Notes under the pieces: model-generated
What the model was told of the DNA's origin: nothing
Seen by the model: the letters and a program-made list of their open reading frames with translations, nothing else
The model's database searches: none
Position numbers and translations under genes: made by a program
In this document: positions 1 to 12,758 of the stretch, piece by piece
Layout of the letters: every line of letters begins with the position of its first letter
Position numbering within the stretch: the stretch's first letter is position 1
Source of the DNA: Branchiostoma floridae
Lineage: Eukaryota; Chordata; Leptocardii; Amphioxiformes; Branchiostomatidae
Assembly: GCF_000003815.2 (NCBI RefSeq)
Contig: NC_049989.1
Coordinates: 2,524,342-2,588,341 of the forward strand
Length of the DNA stretch: 64,000 nucleotides
Direction: 5' to 3'

Positions 1-1033
1 TATTGGACACATGACTGACATGGCTGACGAGACAGCCGCTCGTGCTCATCTCCCCGGTGGAAGAATGTTAAGTGTGGGAATCGGACAGGTGCCGGGATCA
101 GGGACTGGTACATCAGGGGATACAAATGAACCAGGCGGTCTGTTGGCGACAGCCGCGATCTTGTGGCACTGTCTCAGAAGTTAGTAGTCTGTGTGACAAA
201 AACTCTGTAGGGGGTTGTAACTGGCCCCACCTCGAGGAGGCCGGCGGATGTTAGGTGGGCTGCTATAAGCGAGATTCAATCAGGCTACTCGGAAGTTATG
301 TACCAACAGAGAGTAGAAACTTGGCGCTTTCTCATGCTTAAACTTTCCTGTTGGTTTCAAATCTGCTAAAAGGTGAAACACCGAGCGGAATTTTCACCAA
401 AATGAAGCTTTTTCCAATCATATTATCTAAAGCATGAAGCTAAATTACCAGTCCAAAAGTTACATGTAAGCTACATGGCAACCTTGAATGATATAAATAA
501 CTTGAAATTAAGAAGATACGGGCCCGGGTTTATATACTCCAGGAACAAGTTTTATTCTGAGGCGGGTTGTCGCTTGAAGTTATGAAACGGACAACTTTCT
601 CTCGCGGAAGGAAAAGAAGACTGCATAGAACTCGAGGCATGACGTGACGCCTAGTCTCAGAACGTAATACGCATATCTATGTAACGTGTAACTTGTCCAG
701 AAAGAAAAAAAAGAATGGTTCACTACAGTAGTACTGTATATCGCACCATAAAAGGTCACTAGTGGGCTCAAAATCTAATGATGTCTTTCTTTTACCAACA
801 CCTACCAACATACAAAACATCATTTTTAAGTAATTCAACGACTTCTAGAGTTATTCTGTTAACAGACAGAGACACAGGTACACAGCACGGGCAACTGAAA
901 TATAACCTTCTTGACGATAGTAATGATCAGTGACGAAGTCAACTGTCAACAATAACTAGAGACCTTGACCGTCATGGTGCCCCCATTGCAATGTGTTATC
1001 AGGCGTGTACAGGAGTTGTTGTCTTGTAGTTTC

Positions 1034-1262
1034 CTCCATGAAAAATGGACGTATAGTTTTCGGTGTGTCTGTGTCAATGTGTCTGTTTGTGTTTTCGGAT
1101 ATTTGTAGTCAGCAAAACGTAAGAGCCTCTTGATGAATGATATTTGGTATGTAAGTAGGGGTTGGGAAGACGAAGGTCAAGGTCGATTTTGGGCCCCCTG
1201 GAATGTGACCTCGGTACTGCAGCAGAACTTCCATCTTTTGTATCTTTTGACCTAGACATGCT
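1034..1262 (-). mobile_element. LINE 3'-end repeat (family A), reverse copy
   Basis: The complement matches the copy at 28340-28540 through GGGGGCCC, GACCTTCGTCTTCCCAACCC, CATACCAAATATCAT and the GACACA-rich end. Confidence 0.65.
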
Positions 1263-2700
1263 ATTTTCTTTTTTGGTGGCAGATAGCTTGTGATGTGTAT
1301 GTAAGAAAGAAGTTATGTATGTTTGGGCCCACTAGTTTCTATTGAATTCGTCATGGTGTTTGTGTGTTTGGTCAGCGTTGCAACGTTGACTTATGATTTC
1401 GCCCGCTACATACCAAAACGCTTTGAAACTATGGAGAAACTATAGACGGAATAGCATACGATATCATATCATACCTTATACGATGCCTTCTGCAGCTGTC
1501 GAAATGCTCGATCTCGTAAACCATAAAGAAGGATAAGACCAAAATCTGACAACGTTACTGTCAGAATAACTGATATGAGGTTTGTTTGCGCACATTTATT
1601 TCAAGTCACCCTAAATGCATTTCTTAAAGCAAAATTCTACGACATTGAAATTGTACGACGACGGATGTGATCGTCCTTATGAGAAGACGTTGTTACATTT
1701 TTATTTTCCTCCACTTGAGTATGTTACTTCGTGTCTTATTGGCACCACGCATGATTGGGATAAATCAAGATACATATAAAAATACGGAAAATGGTAGAAA
1801 CTTGGTCGCAAATTGTACTCGAGGCGAGCTAACTTTTCTGGCAGGTTATCTGTCAATTTGGCCAGTTTCTAATATTTTCATGGAGCCTGGTAGAGGCTAA
1901 TTCATCGGCACGCACTTTGAGATTGTTTCATATCGGCGTGGGAAGATTTGATCCTACAACAGGCCATTTGAAGCTGCGATTCCGGAGTGAAAACTGCCAG
2001 CTGGCATTGGCGGCCTCTCGCGGAGGGTGACTATAGGATTAGTCGTCTCTTACTCCATTCACGTAATTCCTTTTAATCGCTGTCATTGATGTTTCTGACA
2101 GTTCATCTGTTTGATGAAAATGATACATAACAACTTTCCTCTTGTTCTCAAATATTGAAGACTTGACGAGCATCTTTTTTCTTTTTCAAAATCGTTATTG
2201 CCGGTTAAAAAAAACGTTTGTTTTCCCCCACAATACCTAATTTCTAAAGAAGTATCCCATCCTTGTAAACTGTGAACACGACATGTCTAATTATGCCTAT
2301 GACCTAACGATGTAAGAGAAAGGTAGGTGTAAGTAGTTACGGCGTCAGCTGCTGTTGGTACAAGTCATTGCTCCTCATCACACAATAGCGTCATCAACTC
2401 ATCTGCGTCGCCATGGTAACGGAGAGGACCCTCGTGCGCACTCCCTCCAGACTACAACAAGCGCGCTCATTTCGCCCAGAGACACAAAAAACAAAATGTT
2501 CGGTATGATATCAACGAAAATGCTGCCCAGATATTTTCTTATATTTTTTAAAATCGCTGGCGTTTATTCTTTCACTTCAAAAAGCGTATATAAGCAGGTC
2601 CCCTGGGTCCTTGTTCAAGACGGTTTCCCTTTTATAATGCGTAATTGGTGCCACTCCCGCATGCTGTGTTTCGTCTATTATGATTTAATTGGCCTTTGAT
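1263..2700. other. No gene seen
   Basis: Unique-looking AT-rich sequence. Open frames here lack any recognisable domain. The first 1 kb of the window is similarly empty. Confidence 0.6.
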
Positions 2701-2730
2701 CGCGCTTGTTTAATGGGAGGGAGGCTGTAA

Positions 2731-2822
2731 TATAAGGCGCGCGAAACCGCGCACGTAACTGAGAAGGTCTCTGCACCGCAGACCAGAGGAGACGAGCGCC
2801 AGCGGAGGTGGCGAGGCAACAG
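2731..2822 (+). promoter_or_regulatory. Candidate TATA promoter with a short non-coding first exon
   Basis: TATAAGG at 2731 lies in a GC-rich patch (GGCGCGCG follows). About 30 bp on, a 60-nt GC-rich stretch without a usable reading frame ends at 2822 with CAACAG|GTAGGAC, a good splice donor. An earlier TATATAAG occurs near 2588. No coding exon that it would feed is visible within several kilobases; the nearest plus-strand gene starts at 21855. Seen: the motifs. Inferred: the exon. Confidence 0.3.
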
Positions 2823-2870
2823 GTAGGACATCTTTCTTCTTGCTGTTTGTTAAAGCCCGCTTTCAGCCTT

Positions 2871-3360
2871 AGGGCGCGGTCACATAGGTCGTGCGATCGC
2901 CGTACGATCGCTAACTTCGGGAATTTTGCGGGACAGCCATGCATGTGTACTACAAAGTCTAACTGTCTTTCTACGCAAAAAGGATCCTTGTTGGTGGTTA
3001 ACGTTGGTTCTGTCACAACCTGCTTGAAAACCCCATAGCATAAAGATCGTACGACGACTGCACGTTGCGCCCTTATTCAAGACCTTCCCACGACTTTCCT
3101 CCGACCACTTCCCAACGACGGTCGGCGCTGGGTTGGAAGTACCCTATTCTAGTTTCAATTCGCTCCTTTTATCACATCCAAGCAGTCTATGACTTCGCAG
3201 ACCTTGATTTTTCAAAATTCATACTCGGCTGGCACAGACGACTTTTAAAACCTATCAATAAACCTCTCGACCAACCCCCAACCAAAGATGACGTACCTTG
3301 CTCTAGGACGTACTCCCAACACTTATCTAGAGAAAGTCGGGAGACCATAGTCGGCTAGGG
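2871..3360. repeat. Dispersed repeat, copy 1
   Basis: From about 3045 it aligns with 9060-9450 through GGTCGGCGCTGGGTTGGAAG, CCCTATTCTAGTTTC, CGACTTTTAAAAC and AGAAAGTCGGGAGACCATAG. Open frames across it in both strands are not shared between copies. Confidence 0.6.
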
Positions 3361-3829
3361 GACATGACTTTTTCGCTGGTTTTTATATGACAACAAGAGT
3401 CTTTTTTTGAATGTCCATTGTGCGTTTTGGGCTCCATGAAGGTACTGGTTTCCCTCTGAATGATGTATGGGGATATATCTAAAGAACCGCCGGATGGATT
3501 ACAATTTTGGTACTCTCCAAGTAGAGGTTCGGTGGCGGAAAGAAAATGGACTTTGTGATAGGATGGTCGTAGACATAAGAACATTGTGCTGACATGTTTT
3601 ACTTTGGCATCCAAACTATATTTTAAAATCATAGCAGGTATCAATATTGCATCTAGAAACGTTAAATTTTTCGAAAAAATATGGCATATAAGGTCACGAT
3701 TTTCCTCACCAACCTCTGCTTGGATCCTTGGAGAGTATCAGGGTATATCTTTACAGGGAAGTGGGGGGGAGGTTAGTCCTGGAACGCGGGACCCTATTTT
3801 ACTTCCCGAATGACCCGTGCAGCCCCAAC

Positions 3830-3925
3830 CGATTTTGATATAGGATTCGAACCAGGGTCTCCTAGCTACCAGGTAGGAGCTCCACTGTGAGGCTGCTACC
3901 AGGATTGAGCTACAGGGACATCCCT
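3830..3925 (-). mobile_element. tRNA-derived SINE fragment
   Basis: On the minus strand it starts GTCCCTGTAGCTCAATCCTGG and has a B-box GGTTCGAATCC, like a tRNA gene. The D/T arms are spaced too far apart and there is no complete cloverleaf, so I call it a SINE head, not a tRNA. Confidence 0.5.
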
Positions 3926-4849
3926 GGACTGTTAGCGTAGACTGATGATAGATAAGTAGTACTTACCTGTACTCAATAACAGCTTCAAAAGGTCTGGGGT
4001 CTCATGTTATCGCCTTGACTATTGGGTAAGAGAGATCTGAGGACATTTTGCTGAAATCGTGGACACAAACATGTCCCCCTGATGTTAGACAAAAGAAAAG
4101 TATTCTAACGCGCCTGTTCAGTGCTAGAGAGTCTGAAACACAGGTGAAATTTATTTTGAGGAGAAAATTTCAGTAACGAAATTGGCTAGATTAACCATGT
4201 TTCGATGTCAAAAATGGCTACAGTACTGTTCAATGTAGACATGTAACGTTATATTTGTTGCAATCTTTTTTTTCAAATGCATGTGGCGATTACGTCAGAA
4301 TGAAAACTTCTAGTATGTCTAATCTGTCTCAAGGGCGTCAAAATATATGCGTCATAATAAGAACGGGTTAAAATAGCATTTCCCTGTTGTATTAAGCTGC
4401 TGCTTGATATCAGCTTGTTCGTCACAGGCGAAGTCTAAGAGAGGAGAGAAGTGTGTGTATTCATATACACACAAGCGTTGTTGACGTGTGCTGGATAGGT
4501 TTGACGTTGGAATTGCAGTAATCATGATGGGCGGGGCATCACTGCAAAGAGACGATTAGGCCACACAGACTTAATTTTATAGATGACATTCTCTGGAGAC
4601 CCCAAAACTAACTCGCGCGGGCAAAAAAAGAGAAGAAAAATCCATCAAAAATAAAAGTGCTGCTAAACCACAGTACTAAACCATCCAGACCATTCTTTCC
4701 CAGGCCTGAGTTTGTCCTATGATGATGTTCACCTCCAGTAAGACTGTAAGAGACAATCGTCGCCATTTCAATCACGATTGTATTGTCATTTTTGTTTGAA
4801 GAAGAAACAAGGGCACTGTGGACCAATGTGCTGACCATGTGCCCACTAA

Positions 4850-5049
4850 GGCTGGGGTCACATTTCCAAACCGGGGCCCGACCGGGATGTTTTAAGAAAC
4901 AAAAATTAAAATTTATCCCTAGAAATGTGCACAAATCATGCCAATGAATCTTATTTTGACATCTTGTGTATTAGTATATCTATTATATCATTATTTTTGG
5001 TCCCGAAAGCTACCCGGCCGGGCCCCGGTTTTGAAATGTGACCTAAGCC
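4850..5049. mobile_element. Fold-back element
   Basis: GGTCACATTTC...AAACCGGGGCCCG on the left pairs with the complement of CGGGCCCCGGTTTTGAAATG on the right. Flanking GCGCG motifs near 4613 and 5143 may be the true ends. A related single arm is at about 29867-29922. Confidence 0.7.
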
Positions 5050-5172
5050 TAACCTTCGGTAAGCATAAAATTCTGACTGATATGGATTATGGAGTGATAT
5101 GTGGCCACAGTTTTTGTTTCAGAACAGGCAAAAATTAATCCGCGCGCGAATATCATTCATGAAATTAAGTCA

Positions 5173-5400
5173 GTGTGGCTATAGTGGAGACGAGATCCAG
5201 AGGTCGCGGGTTTGATTCCTGGCTTGACGTTTATATATGCCCTTGGAAAAGGCACTTTTCACGAGTTTCCTGGTGTCAAAAATGGGTACCTGACTTTTGT
5301 GGCAGACTTAACGCACAACCATGGTATAGAGAAGGTAATGGTCGGCGGCTACGTGTGACAGGGACCTCCTTCAATAAATGTGATACACACTCCACACACA
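5173..5400 (+). mobile_element. tRNA-derived SINE fragment
   Basis: A-box-like TGGCTATAGTGG and B-box GGTTTGATTCC are followed by the same CCTTGGAAAAGGCACTTTTC body found in the long SINEs at 11619 and 17280. Confidence 0.6.
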
Positions 5401-5769
5401 ATGCATGAGTTGTGTGGGGTGCAGAGCTTGTGCGATTGGCGCTTGACGACGAAGAGCGCCACACGCGAGCTCTTCATCCCAACCTTCTCTCTCAGACACC
5501 GGCTACTTGTACCACGCAGCCCGCTCAGACACCGGCTGCTTGTGCCATACAGTCCGCTGTTCATTCTTCTCCTGAGTACGGAATTGACGTCAACATACTT
5601 AACTCACACAAACGTTTTCAGCCGCACAAATATCTTGATTCAAAATAATTTTCTACTGAATGTTCTTTGATCTGTCGAAGCTGTATGGTATTTTTCTGCT
5701 AATTGGGGACATACGTATCTCTCACTACGTTTTCAATGGCGGCTGCAATTACAGATATGTTGTACGTTG

Positions 5770-5998
5770 ATATTACGCAGAGGGGTAGGCCCCTTCACTG
5801 GAGTCTCTCTGTGAGCATTGGCGTAAATTTTTGCGATTTTCAACCGGGAAGGTTCTGATGGCGGGAAAGGAATATCTGCCGAGAAGCCTGTAGCCTGCTG
5901 TGAGCATCAGAACCTTCCCTGATGAAAATTACGACAACTGACGCCAATGGTCACAGAGAGGCCGATGAAGGAGGCTAGCAGAGGGGTTGGTAATACAA
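5770..5998. mobile_element. Fold-back element
   Basis: GGGAAGGTTCTGATG pairs with CATCAGAACCTTCCC, and CTCTCTGTGAGCATTGGCG pairs with CGCCAATGGTCACAGAGAG, around a short loop. Confidence 0.75.
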
Positions 5999-8430
5999 AA
6001 TGAAATGTTCACATCTATGTCATGGGATACAAACAAGAATAATGGAGACATTCGCCGTCTGTAGCTGGACAATGGGTCCTTTGAAGATTTTACCCTCCCC
6101 ATCCGGAGCTGACATGTTTTCTTCTCGTTTTTCTGTGATGTTTTCTGAGGACCGGTCTGAGTTTGTCTGAGGTTCCCGCCCACGGAAACAGGACGTCAAA
6201 GAGATCCAACGCTCACCCAGTCATCTGCTACTGACTCGCTTTAATGTAACGCCGTTGGAGAGTTAAAGGTGGTCAGTAGTAGGTCACTGTGGGGGTCCGA
6301 GCATCCGTCTGATGTATTCACATTTCTTTCCGTTTGCTCTAAAGAATCTGCTACTCTCTGTTTTCGATAGATAAATTCAACTACATTCTGGGGGGCGATT
6401 ATCCTTACTGTGTACAAGTAGGTAAATATATCCACGAAAGAAGGAAGAAAACATCAATAGAGAGAAGGAAGAAGGGAGAAAGGGTTGAGACTTTCCCAAC
6501 AAACGTCAAGTTGCTGTGGATAGCATTTCAGCACTAAGGAAAGCTGCCGTCTGTCAGGCGTTTAACGTTTTCAAGTCTTGCAAAAATGACGGCAATAAAA
6601 CAATCAGGAGCCATAGTGAGCTTCTAAATAGATATTCTATGCTGGCCCAAGTCATGTAGATTTTGAAATAATGCTATTTTCAAAGATATTCTGAGTCGGT
6701 ATTAGCATTTTACTGGCGTCGATTGTTCATTTACTTCGTTGAACCTAATTCGATGCAGCAACATTGGCTGCAAAGAGTGAGTAGTCGGCCCACCCAATAA
6801 CCAACATTGTTTTCACTAAAGTGATTTAAGGTGTTTTAAAAATTTTCAAACCTTTGGTATTTGTTTACTATCTAGGTTGAAAGGCCGAACCTACGGAATG
6901 ACAATTCAACTTGCTGAGAGGAGACGCCTAGGTGTGAACTGCCAAGACGAATCGCTAGATGGCGCTCTTGGATGGCGACCGAGAACCCGGGAGGGGGTCC
7001 ATGCCCGTTTGCATGTCCTTTCAAATTCTTATCCAAGAGATCGTGATGTTGATCGTAGAATACATTCCGCTGTGCTACGATTTTACTGACTTGCTGAATG
7101 GCAAAGGGATTGTGCATGCATCGTAATATGCGTAACATTCACTTTTGTTTCAATACCAATGAAATGTATTAGAAAGAAGTAAAGATTTTCTACAAACTGT
7201 GAAGCCAACCTATCATAGTTATAGTACATTTGAATAGTGGTCTTGCTGCTAACGCTATTTATCTTCATCCACAGGGTTATCTAGGGACATGGGTATTTAG
7301 GAACATGGGTCGACGGACGATGGTTTGCAATATCTTTAATGTATACCTGCAGATTTAACTCACTGATCGTGGACTTGATATCCCTAAATGCTCTGTTTTT
7401 ACAAAATAGCTGATATAGGTAACAAGCGAATAAAGGTGAATTAGCGTTATCACCTGAAAGAAGTACGTTTTAACTTGTGTATGTGTGTCATGAACTTGGA
7501 TATTGGTCACCATCTTATACGTCCTTAATTTTCTGCGATGTTATAAGTCGTAGTGTTTGATTTGATTTATCCGGCTGTATAAAAGGACATATCGTTAAAG
7601 CCTATTTTGAGGAATTTTGTATCGAACTTCATTTTTTGGTGTACACTTTGTTTTTCTTTCGTAGTGATGTAGACATGCAGGCTCTATTGTACATTTCGGC
7701 TTATGTTGTATATTGAACAAGTGTTTACGATATAATAAAAAAACTTTCTACGACAAACAAAGGCGTCTTGCGGCCTGCCTAGTCTCTGTCAGTGATTAAT
7801 TCTTTAGGATCGAAATATTTCAAATACAAGCCATGAAAGTGCCTCTCTTGAACATTAAATTCAACATTGCATTTGCTTCTCAGCAAAAACAATACGACAA
7901 GTACATGTGAATGAGTGATGACAGCAATGCATTCCCTTCGAACTGATCTCTCCCCTAGGCATTGTCAAGTTACTGTGTTGTTCCAATGTACTTTTAGGGA
8001 ATGTAGTCAGAATAGAAATGAATTATAATGAAGTACTCGGATTCCCATTTCTTAGCTTTTTCTGTTTGTTGCTTTGCTAATTTCAGCAGATTTGTATAGG
8101 TTTGATTTATTGTTAGCCCGTGTTCCACAATCTCCTGGCTGGGGTTAATAACCCCCTCCCCGAGAAACTATAGGGCTGGCCGCTAGGAGCGCGATTTTAG
8201 TCAGGCTAGGTTTATTGTTATCTGTTCTGGCTGTGTACACTATACCCTATATTGGTAATTACCGTAACCAGAGCGACAACCTGACACATTTCAGACGACA
8301 GTCTCTCGCGTCGTCACGACAACAGGACCAGGCCATTTCAAAAGTCCGCTCCATTCCCTTGTGAACGAGCCAAAACTGGAATTCGCTGGCCCGTTTTAAC
8401 CAGATAACCTGCAATTAGCGACCTTTGATT
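5999..8430. other. No gene seen
   Basis: Only a lone MITE end near 7432-7452 (ATAAAGGTGAATTAGCGTTA) was recognised. The rest shows no coding signal. Confidence 0.6.
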
Positions 8431-8465
8431 CGTAGTTATCGTTTGAAAGGTGATGAGCCGCTTGG

Positions 8466-8600
8466 TTTCCCGCGCTTTTATGTCAGACGACAGGCGGCGT
8501 GGGAAATCCACCTGACTCAACTCTCCTGTCATGATTTGCCGGGCCATTGGTGGCGGGAAGCCCCGCGGTCTTGGCGGAAACAAACAAACTTGGCGGAAGC
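8466..8600. promoter_or_regulatory. GC-rich patch with clustered E2F-like motifs
   Basis: TTTCCCGCGC at 8466, TGGCGGGAAG at 8551, TTGGCGGAAA at 8571 and TTGGCGGAAG at 8590 all resemble E2F/DP sites. An inverted CCAAT (CCATTGG) is at about 8545. The patch sits directly before a long tetranucleotide repeat. No gene starts nearby in either direction that I can support. Confidence 0.3.
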
Positions 8601-8614
8601 CCAACCTTAAGGTC

Positions 8615-8752
8615 GTGAGTGAGTGAGTGAGTGAGTGAGTGAGTGAGTGAGTGAGTGAGTGAGTGAGTGAGTGAGTGAGTGAGTGAGTGAGTGAGTGAGT
8701 GAGTGAGCGAGCGAGCGAGCGAGCGAGCGAGCGAGCGAGCGAGCGAGCGAGC
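8615..8752. repeat. Compound tetranucleotide microsatellite (GTGA)n then (GCGA)n
   Basis: About 23 copies of GTGA (8615-8705) pass directly into about 11-12 copies of GCGA (8706-8752), a single T-to-C change in the unit that then spread. The open frames across it (LTHS / LARS repeats) are artefacts. Confidence 0.97.
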
Positions 8753-9039
8753 GCCTGACAGGTGGACAATAAAACATAGAATGTTTGCAAACTAGCAAGT
8801 GCGGATTCACTCGTAAACAACAACAACATACACAAATGGCACGATAGGTACAATACATGATACTGTAGAAAAAATGCGGGGAACCCATAGTTTTCATACT
8901 CAAATGGTTAACGGTCGTCAAAGCAAGTTAAACCATTTCTTGTCAAGATCGTTTTTATCGTTCGCTTATTTTTGTGACAATTGTCGCGTTTAAGAACATG
9001 ACGTTAAGGTGAGTAACATCTGGCTGTAACACAAGTCCA

Positions 9040-9465
9040 AAAAATGGAAAAATCTACAGGAAGTGTCCAAGATGACGCCAAGGCTAATCTACACCTATCA
9101 TGACCTTCCTACGACCTCTCCCCGACTAAGGTCGGCACTGGGTTGGGAGTGGCCAGGAACCCATTCTATTCTAGCTCTAGTTTATTCGTCTGATCGAATT
9201 CAAGCATTGATATAACTTTCATGACATTGATTTTTCTAAATCATTAGTTGGATTGTGCAAACGACTTTTAAAGACTAGTAGGTCTTACCAAGGTCTTACC
9301 CACCACCACACCGACCTGGAAGTCAAGGGACTAGATATGTTGGTAGGTGGGAAACCTTGCCGACCAATTTTTAGCTACGGATGTCCTCGGCTAGTAGCTC
9401 AGGACTTACTCCCAACCTGAAGAAAGTCGGAGGCCATGGTCGGCTATGTGTGGCAGGGCTTGATG
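9040..9465. repeat. Dispersed repeat, copy 2
   Basis: Aligns with 3045-3360 (GGTCGGCACTGGGTTGGGAG, CGACTTTTAAAGAC, AGAAAGTCGGAGGCCATGG). No coding capacity. Confidence 0.6.
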
Positions 9466-11618
9466 CGGATGGAATAATATCCAAAAGAAAAAAATCCAAA
9501 TGTCACGTTTGCTGGTTTGCAGGTTTTGTCAGAAATTGTTGAAAATAAACACAAGTAGATGATAACTCTGGCGTATCGGGTCTGGGTCCGGGTGCATATT
9601 TCTAGAACACCTTCCCTCAAATTTCGCCCATGTATATAAACATGTTGATCAAAGTCCCGTTAAAGTTCCTAAATAACCCTTTAATGTACCGTCTTGTCAA
9701 AGGAATGCTAATCTCTGCCTCGGGTCAGGTAATCGCGGAAAACATCATCCGTCATTGGCGGATAATCCACGTGTCAAGACTCCCCTGATCCGGAGAACGC
9801 CCCGTTCTATTGTAGTCATTGTGCGTTAATCCTGTACAGGGCGGCCTGACTTTTGATGGCCGCGTCCTGCGGTCTGATTCGTGAAAAGATATAACTATCT
9901 AAGTCCGTCACATATCACCATGTGGATGCCTTTTTCTGACATGTACCAAAATTAAGACGGATGGATATTTAAGCATAATGCGGAAGGGACATCTTGTTGT
10001 GTTTGGAACAATTAAGATCTGACGATGTTGTCTTTTGTGGATTCGAGAATCAAAATTCTTACTAGTTTTCAATTTTGCCATATCAAAGAAGAAGCCGAGC
10101 GACTTAACAGAATGCTCAATGAATTTTGTAGATAAAAAAGACGATTTTTACGCGTTGTTTGTGTTTTGTTACATTCTACATGACATTTCAATTATGAAGT
10201 CAGCAAAAATCCTATTCAGCTCGTATCACCGTCTAGTGGAGTCTTTACTGCAGTCATATCTTCCGCACTTATGAAGATCTGTCTGTAACCAAGAATAAGG
10301 TGGATGATTAAGGTGGTTGAAGAAAAAGAAGTGGACACCTATTGCCATGACAACAACCATTCAAAAAGACTGATAGACGCTGGCTGTTTGACAAAAAAAG
10401 TCAGTCTTGAGTCGTTGTCATAGTCTTTGAACGTGATTGATATTATCCAGCAAAATCATGATGAGCAGAGTGACTTAATGTTACAAACTTTGGTAACAAC
10501 GGGAACATTTATACAAAAACATTTCCCTTCAAATAGTCAACACCACAACATACAGGGACATTTGAGTTGACTTGCAGTGCATGCGACAACCTCAAGAGGA
10601 CGCTCTTCGGACTACTAATGCCAGAGGTTCACAAGGACACCTCGACATGATTGAAGTACTGTACATGTATATGGTCCTGTTTTCTTATACAAGGACAATA
10701 AGCCATCTATTGTTTCCAAATAGATGGCGTGCCGTAAAGATTATGGGGTGAACGGACAAAATTCTGTTGAGACGTTTACCAAAGCATCCTGGACTACATC
10801 CAACAGAAATTGCCTTGTAGCACTGTACATGCCTGATGATGGTAAAATGGTGCCTAGTTATCAATGACTGTTGAATTTGTTCCTTATGATTAATGAACAC
10901 AAACAACTGACTTGAAGTGATTGCTTGGAGTCCAGTGTAGCTGTTTTTATTTACTCGTTCATGTCATCGTATAGTATTACGTACCTGTACTGCCCCCTTA
11001 CAATTAATTAGCCATTGGGTATGTCTTTTCTGAAGATGTGGCGTAAGTGTGAACGGTTGGCTTGAGGTTGTCCTTCCCCACATACTATAGCCATTGGGTA
11101 TGAATTTGCAACAAAAACAAAATTATTACTCCTAGTTCCGTACCATAAAAGCATCGAAACGGTTAGTCGCATCACACACACTACTCTGGGGACACGAAGC
11201 CTTTAATGACTCGTTCCCAGAAGAAATGGACATACATCAAGTGCCGGACAGGTAACAAAAATGGCGGTTAAACGTTTTCTCACATGAAGACATGAGATGA
11301 GAATCTTCAGGTTGTCTCCTACCTAACACGTTTCAATAATCTTTGATAAGAAGTTAATGAGAAGACGTCTGCCTTTCGTCATCTTTTCATCTGTCAGCCT
11401 GTCATTAAGAGGAGGAGACACGACAAGAATCCGTCTCCACATTCGTGCTGTAATTAGACAAGCTGCTGCAGGCGAGCCGTGCATAGATGGAGTTATAGCA
11501 GGAATTCACAGACTGATTTTATCTCTCATCTATCCCTTAGTATCGCCATTCAACCAATTGGAGCACGACAGAAAGTCTTGCAACCTGTTATAAGAAAGTT
11601 CTCCTCCCTTCTCCGCTT
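9466..11618. other. No gene seen; possible regulatory patch
   Basis: A patch at about 9720-9890 is less AT-rich and contains GGATAATCC, CACGTG and GGCGGCC motifs, but nothing that identifies a gene. TAGCCATTGGGTATG is repeated at about 11011 and 11089. Confidence 0.5.
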
Positions 11619-12144
11619 GTGGGACCGCGTGGCACGATCGGGAGCGCGTTGGTCTCAGGCCCGAGAGGTCCGGGGTTCAAATCCGCTTGCCGTGTCACCG
11701 ATCTTCTGCCCTTGGGAAAGGCACTTTACACGACTTTCCTCACCTAACTCAGGTGTAAATGAGTACATAGCTGCGGCTAGTGGCAGTGACAGGCCTTTGT
11801 GGTGGTGACAGGACATAGGGGCATCTTCGGGCATGACGCACCCGCCATGACACACGAGTCAGGGGTAGGAGGAACCCCTTGCATCCTTGGTCGGAAGTCC
11901 TCCTAGGAGACGGAAACTCCAAACAACAAACCTGCATCTGCTGGGGCCGTCTTACACGTTGCAAACAATTGCCCCTGTAAGACTAATGCGCCAGTGGACG
12001 AGAGGGTGGAGAAGGACGTGCACACCCCTCCTTCACCTTAAAAACCCAAGTGCAGGCCAGGCAGACGGGTCGCCTTAAACCTGTCCGCCTACCATTGTCT
12101 TCCGAGACAGACGGATGGCAACAACAACAACAACAAAAAAAAAA
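11619..12144 (+). mobile_element. Long tRNA-derived SINE, copy 1
   Basis: The head resembles a tRNA: an A-box-like TGGCACGATCGG and B-box GGTTCAAATCC. The body contains CCCTTGGGAAAGGCACTTTACACGACTT-type sequence shared by other short repeats here, and the tail is CAACAACAAC followed by an A-run. The second copy at 17280 is nearly identical over about 500 bp, so the family was active recently. Open frames inside it (for example around 11655-11855) are not genes. Confidence 0.85.
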
Positions 12145-12571
12145 ACCTCCCTTCTCGATTTTCCTAAATATTGTTTCACGTGGTGCCATGCCTGATCAAT
12201 ATCTGATATTATCATACCATATTGTCTGCCCATCTTTCTTTTCTACCTTCTGTGACAGTTTTAGCTGGTCCTGATGACCATGACCAGTTTTCTTTTCTTT
12301 ACTGTGGTTACCTAGGACAAGTTCCAACTCCAGTCTGTCCTAGTGTAATCTGCAATTTTCTTGATCCAAGACATCTTGCTCTGCTGAAAGCCAGATACCA
12401 ACTCCTTTCTGGTTGAGATAGGGAATCCTCATGAAACATGTTGACTTGGAGATTTCATGAATGGCATGAGAAACGCGACCAAAAAAACTCACAGTTCACC
12501 ATCGCTGTTTTTTCTCTCGCTGGTAAAAAAAAAAGTTGACTGAGAGTAATGGCCGCAATGATTTCAAACTT

Positions 12572-12758
12572 GCTAGCCTCCATAGCAGGCTCTCTGGGAC
12601 ATTTTTCGTTCTTTTTTTGGCTCATTATATACTTTTGCTGGCCATTTCGTTTTGTACTATTGGCCAATGGTCAAGCGACCTAGTACAAACAGAAATGGCC
12701 AGCAAAAGTGTATTATGAACAAAAACAAAAAAGACGGAGACCCTGCTATGGAGGCTAG
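12572..12758. mobile_element. Fold-back element
   Basis: GCTAGCCTCCATAGCAGG at the left pairs with CCTGCTATGGAGGCTAG at the right; ACTTTTGCTGGCCATTTC pairs with GAAATGGCCAGCAAAAGT inside. Confidence 0.85.

Noticed and set aside
2871-3080. Coding frames on both strands at 2678-3080
   Set aside because: They fall in a dispersed repeat whose second copy at 9040 lacks the frames.
3830-3925. A true tRNA gene
   Set aside because: A- and B-box-like motifs exist, but no complete cloverleaf with proper arm spacing could be drawn; the same holds at 5173, 11619, 34500 and 61250.
8338-8921. Open frames of 104-171 residues with LARS/LTHS repeats
   Set aside because: They are translations of the GTGA/GCGA microsatellite in different frames, with no unique coding sequence around them.
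11479-12189. Open frames of 60-109 residues (also at 17183-17740)
   Set aside because: They lie inside the two SINE copies. Sharing between copies is due to the repeat, not to selection on protein.
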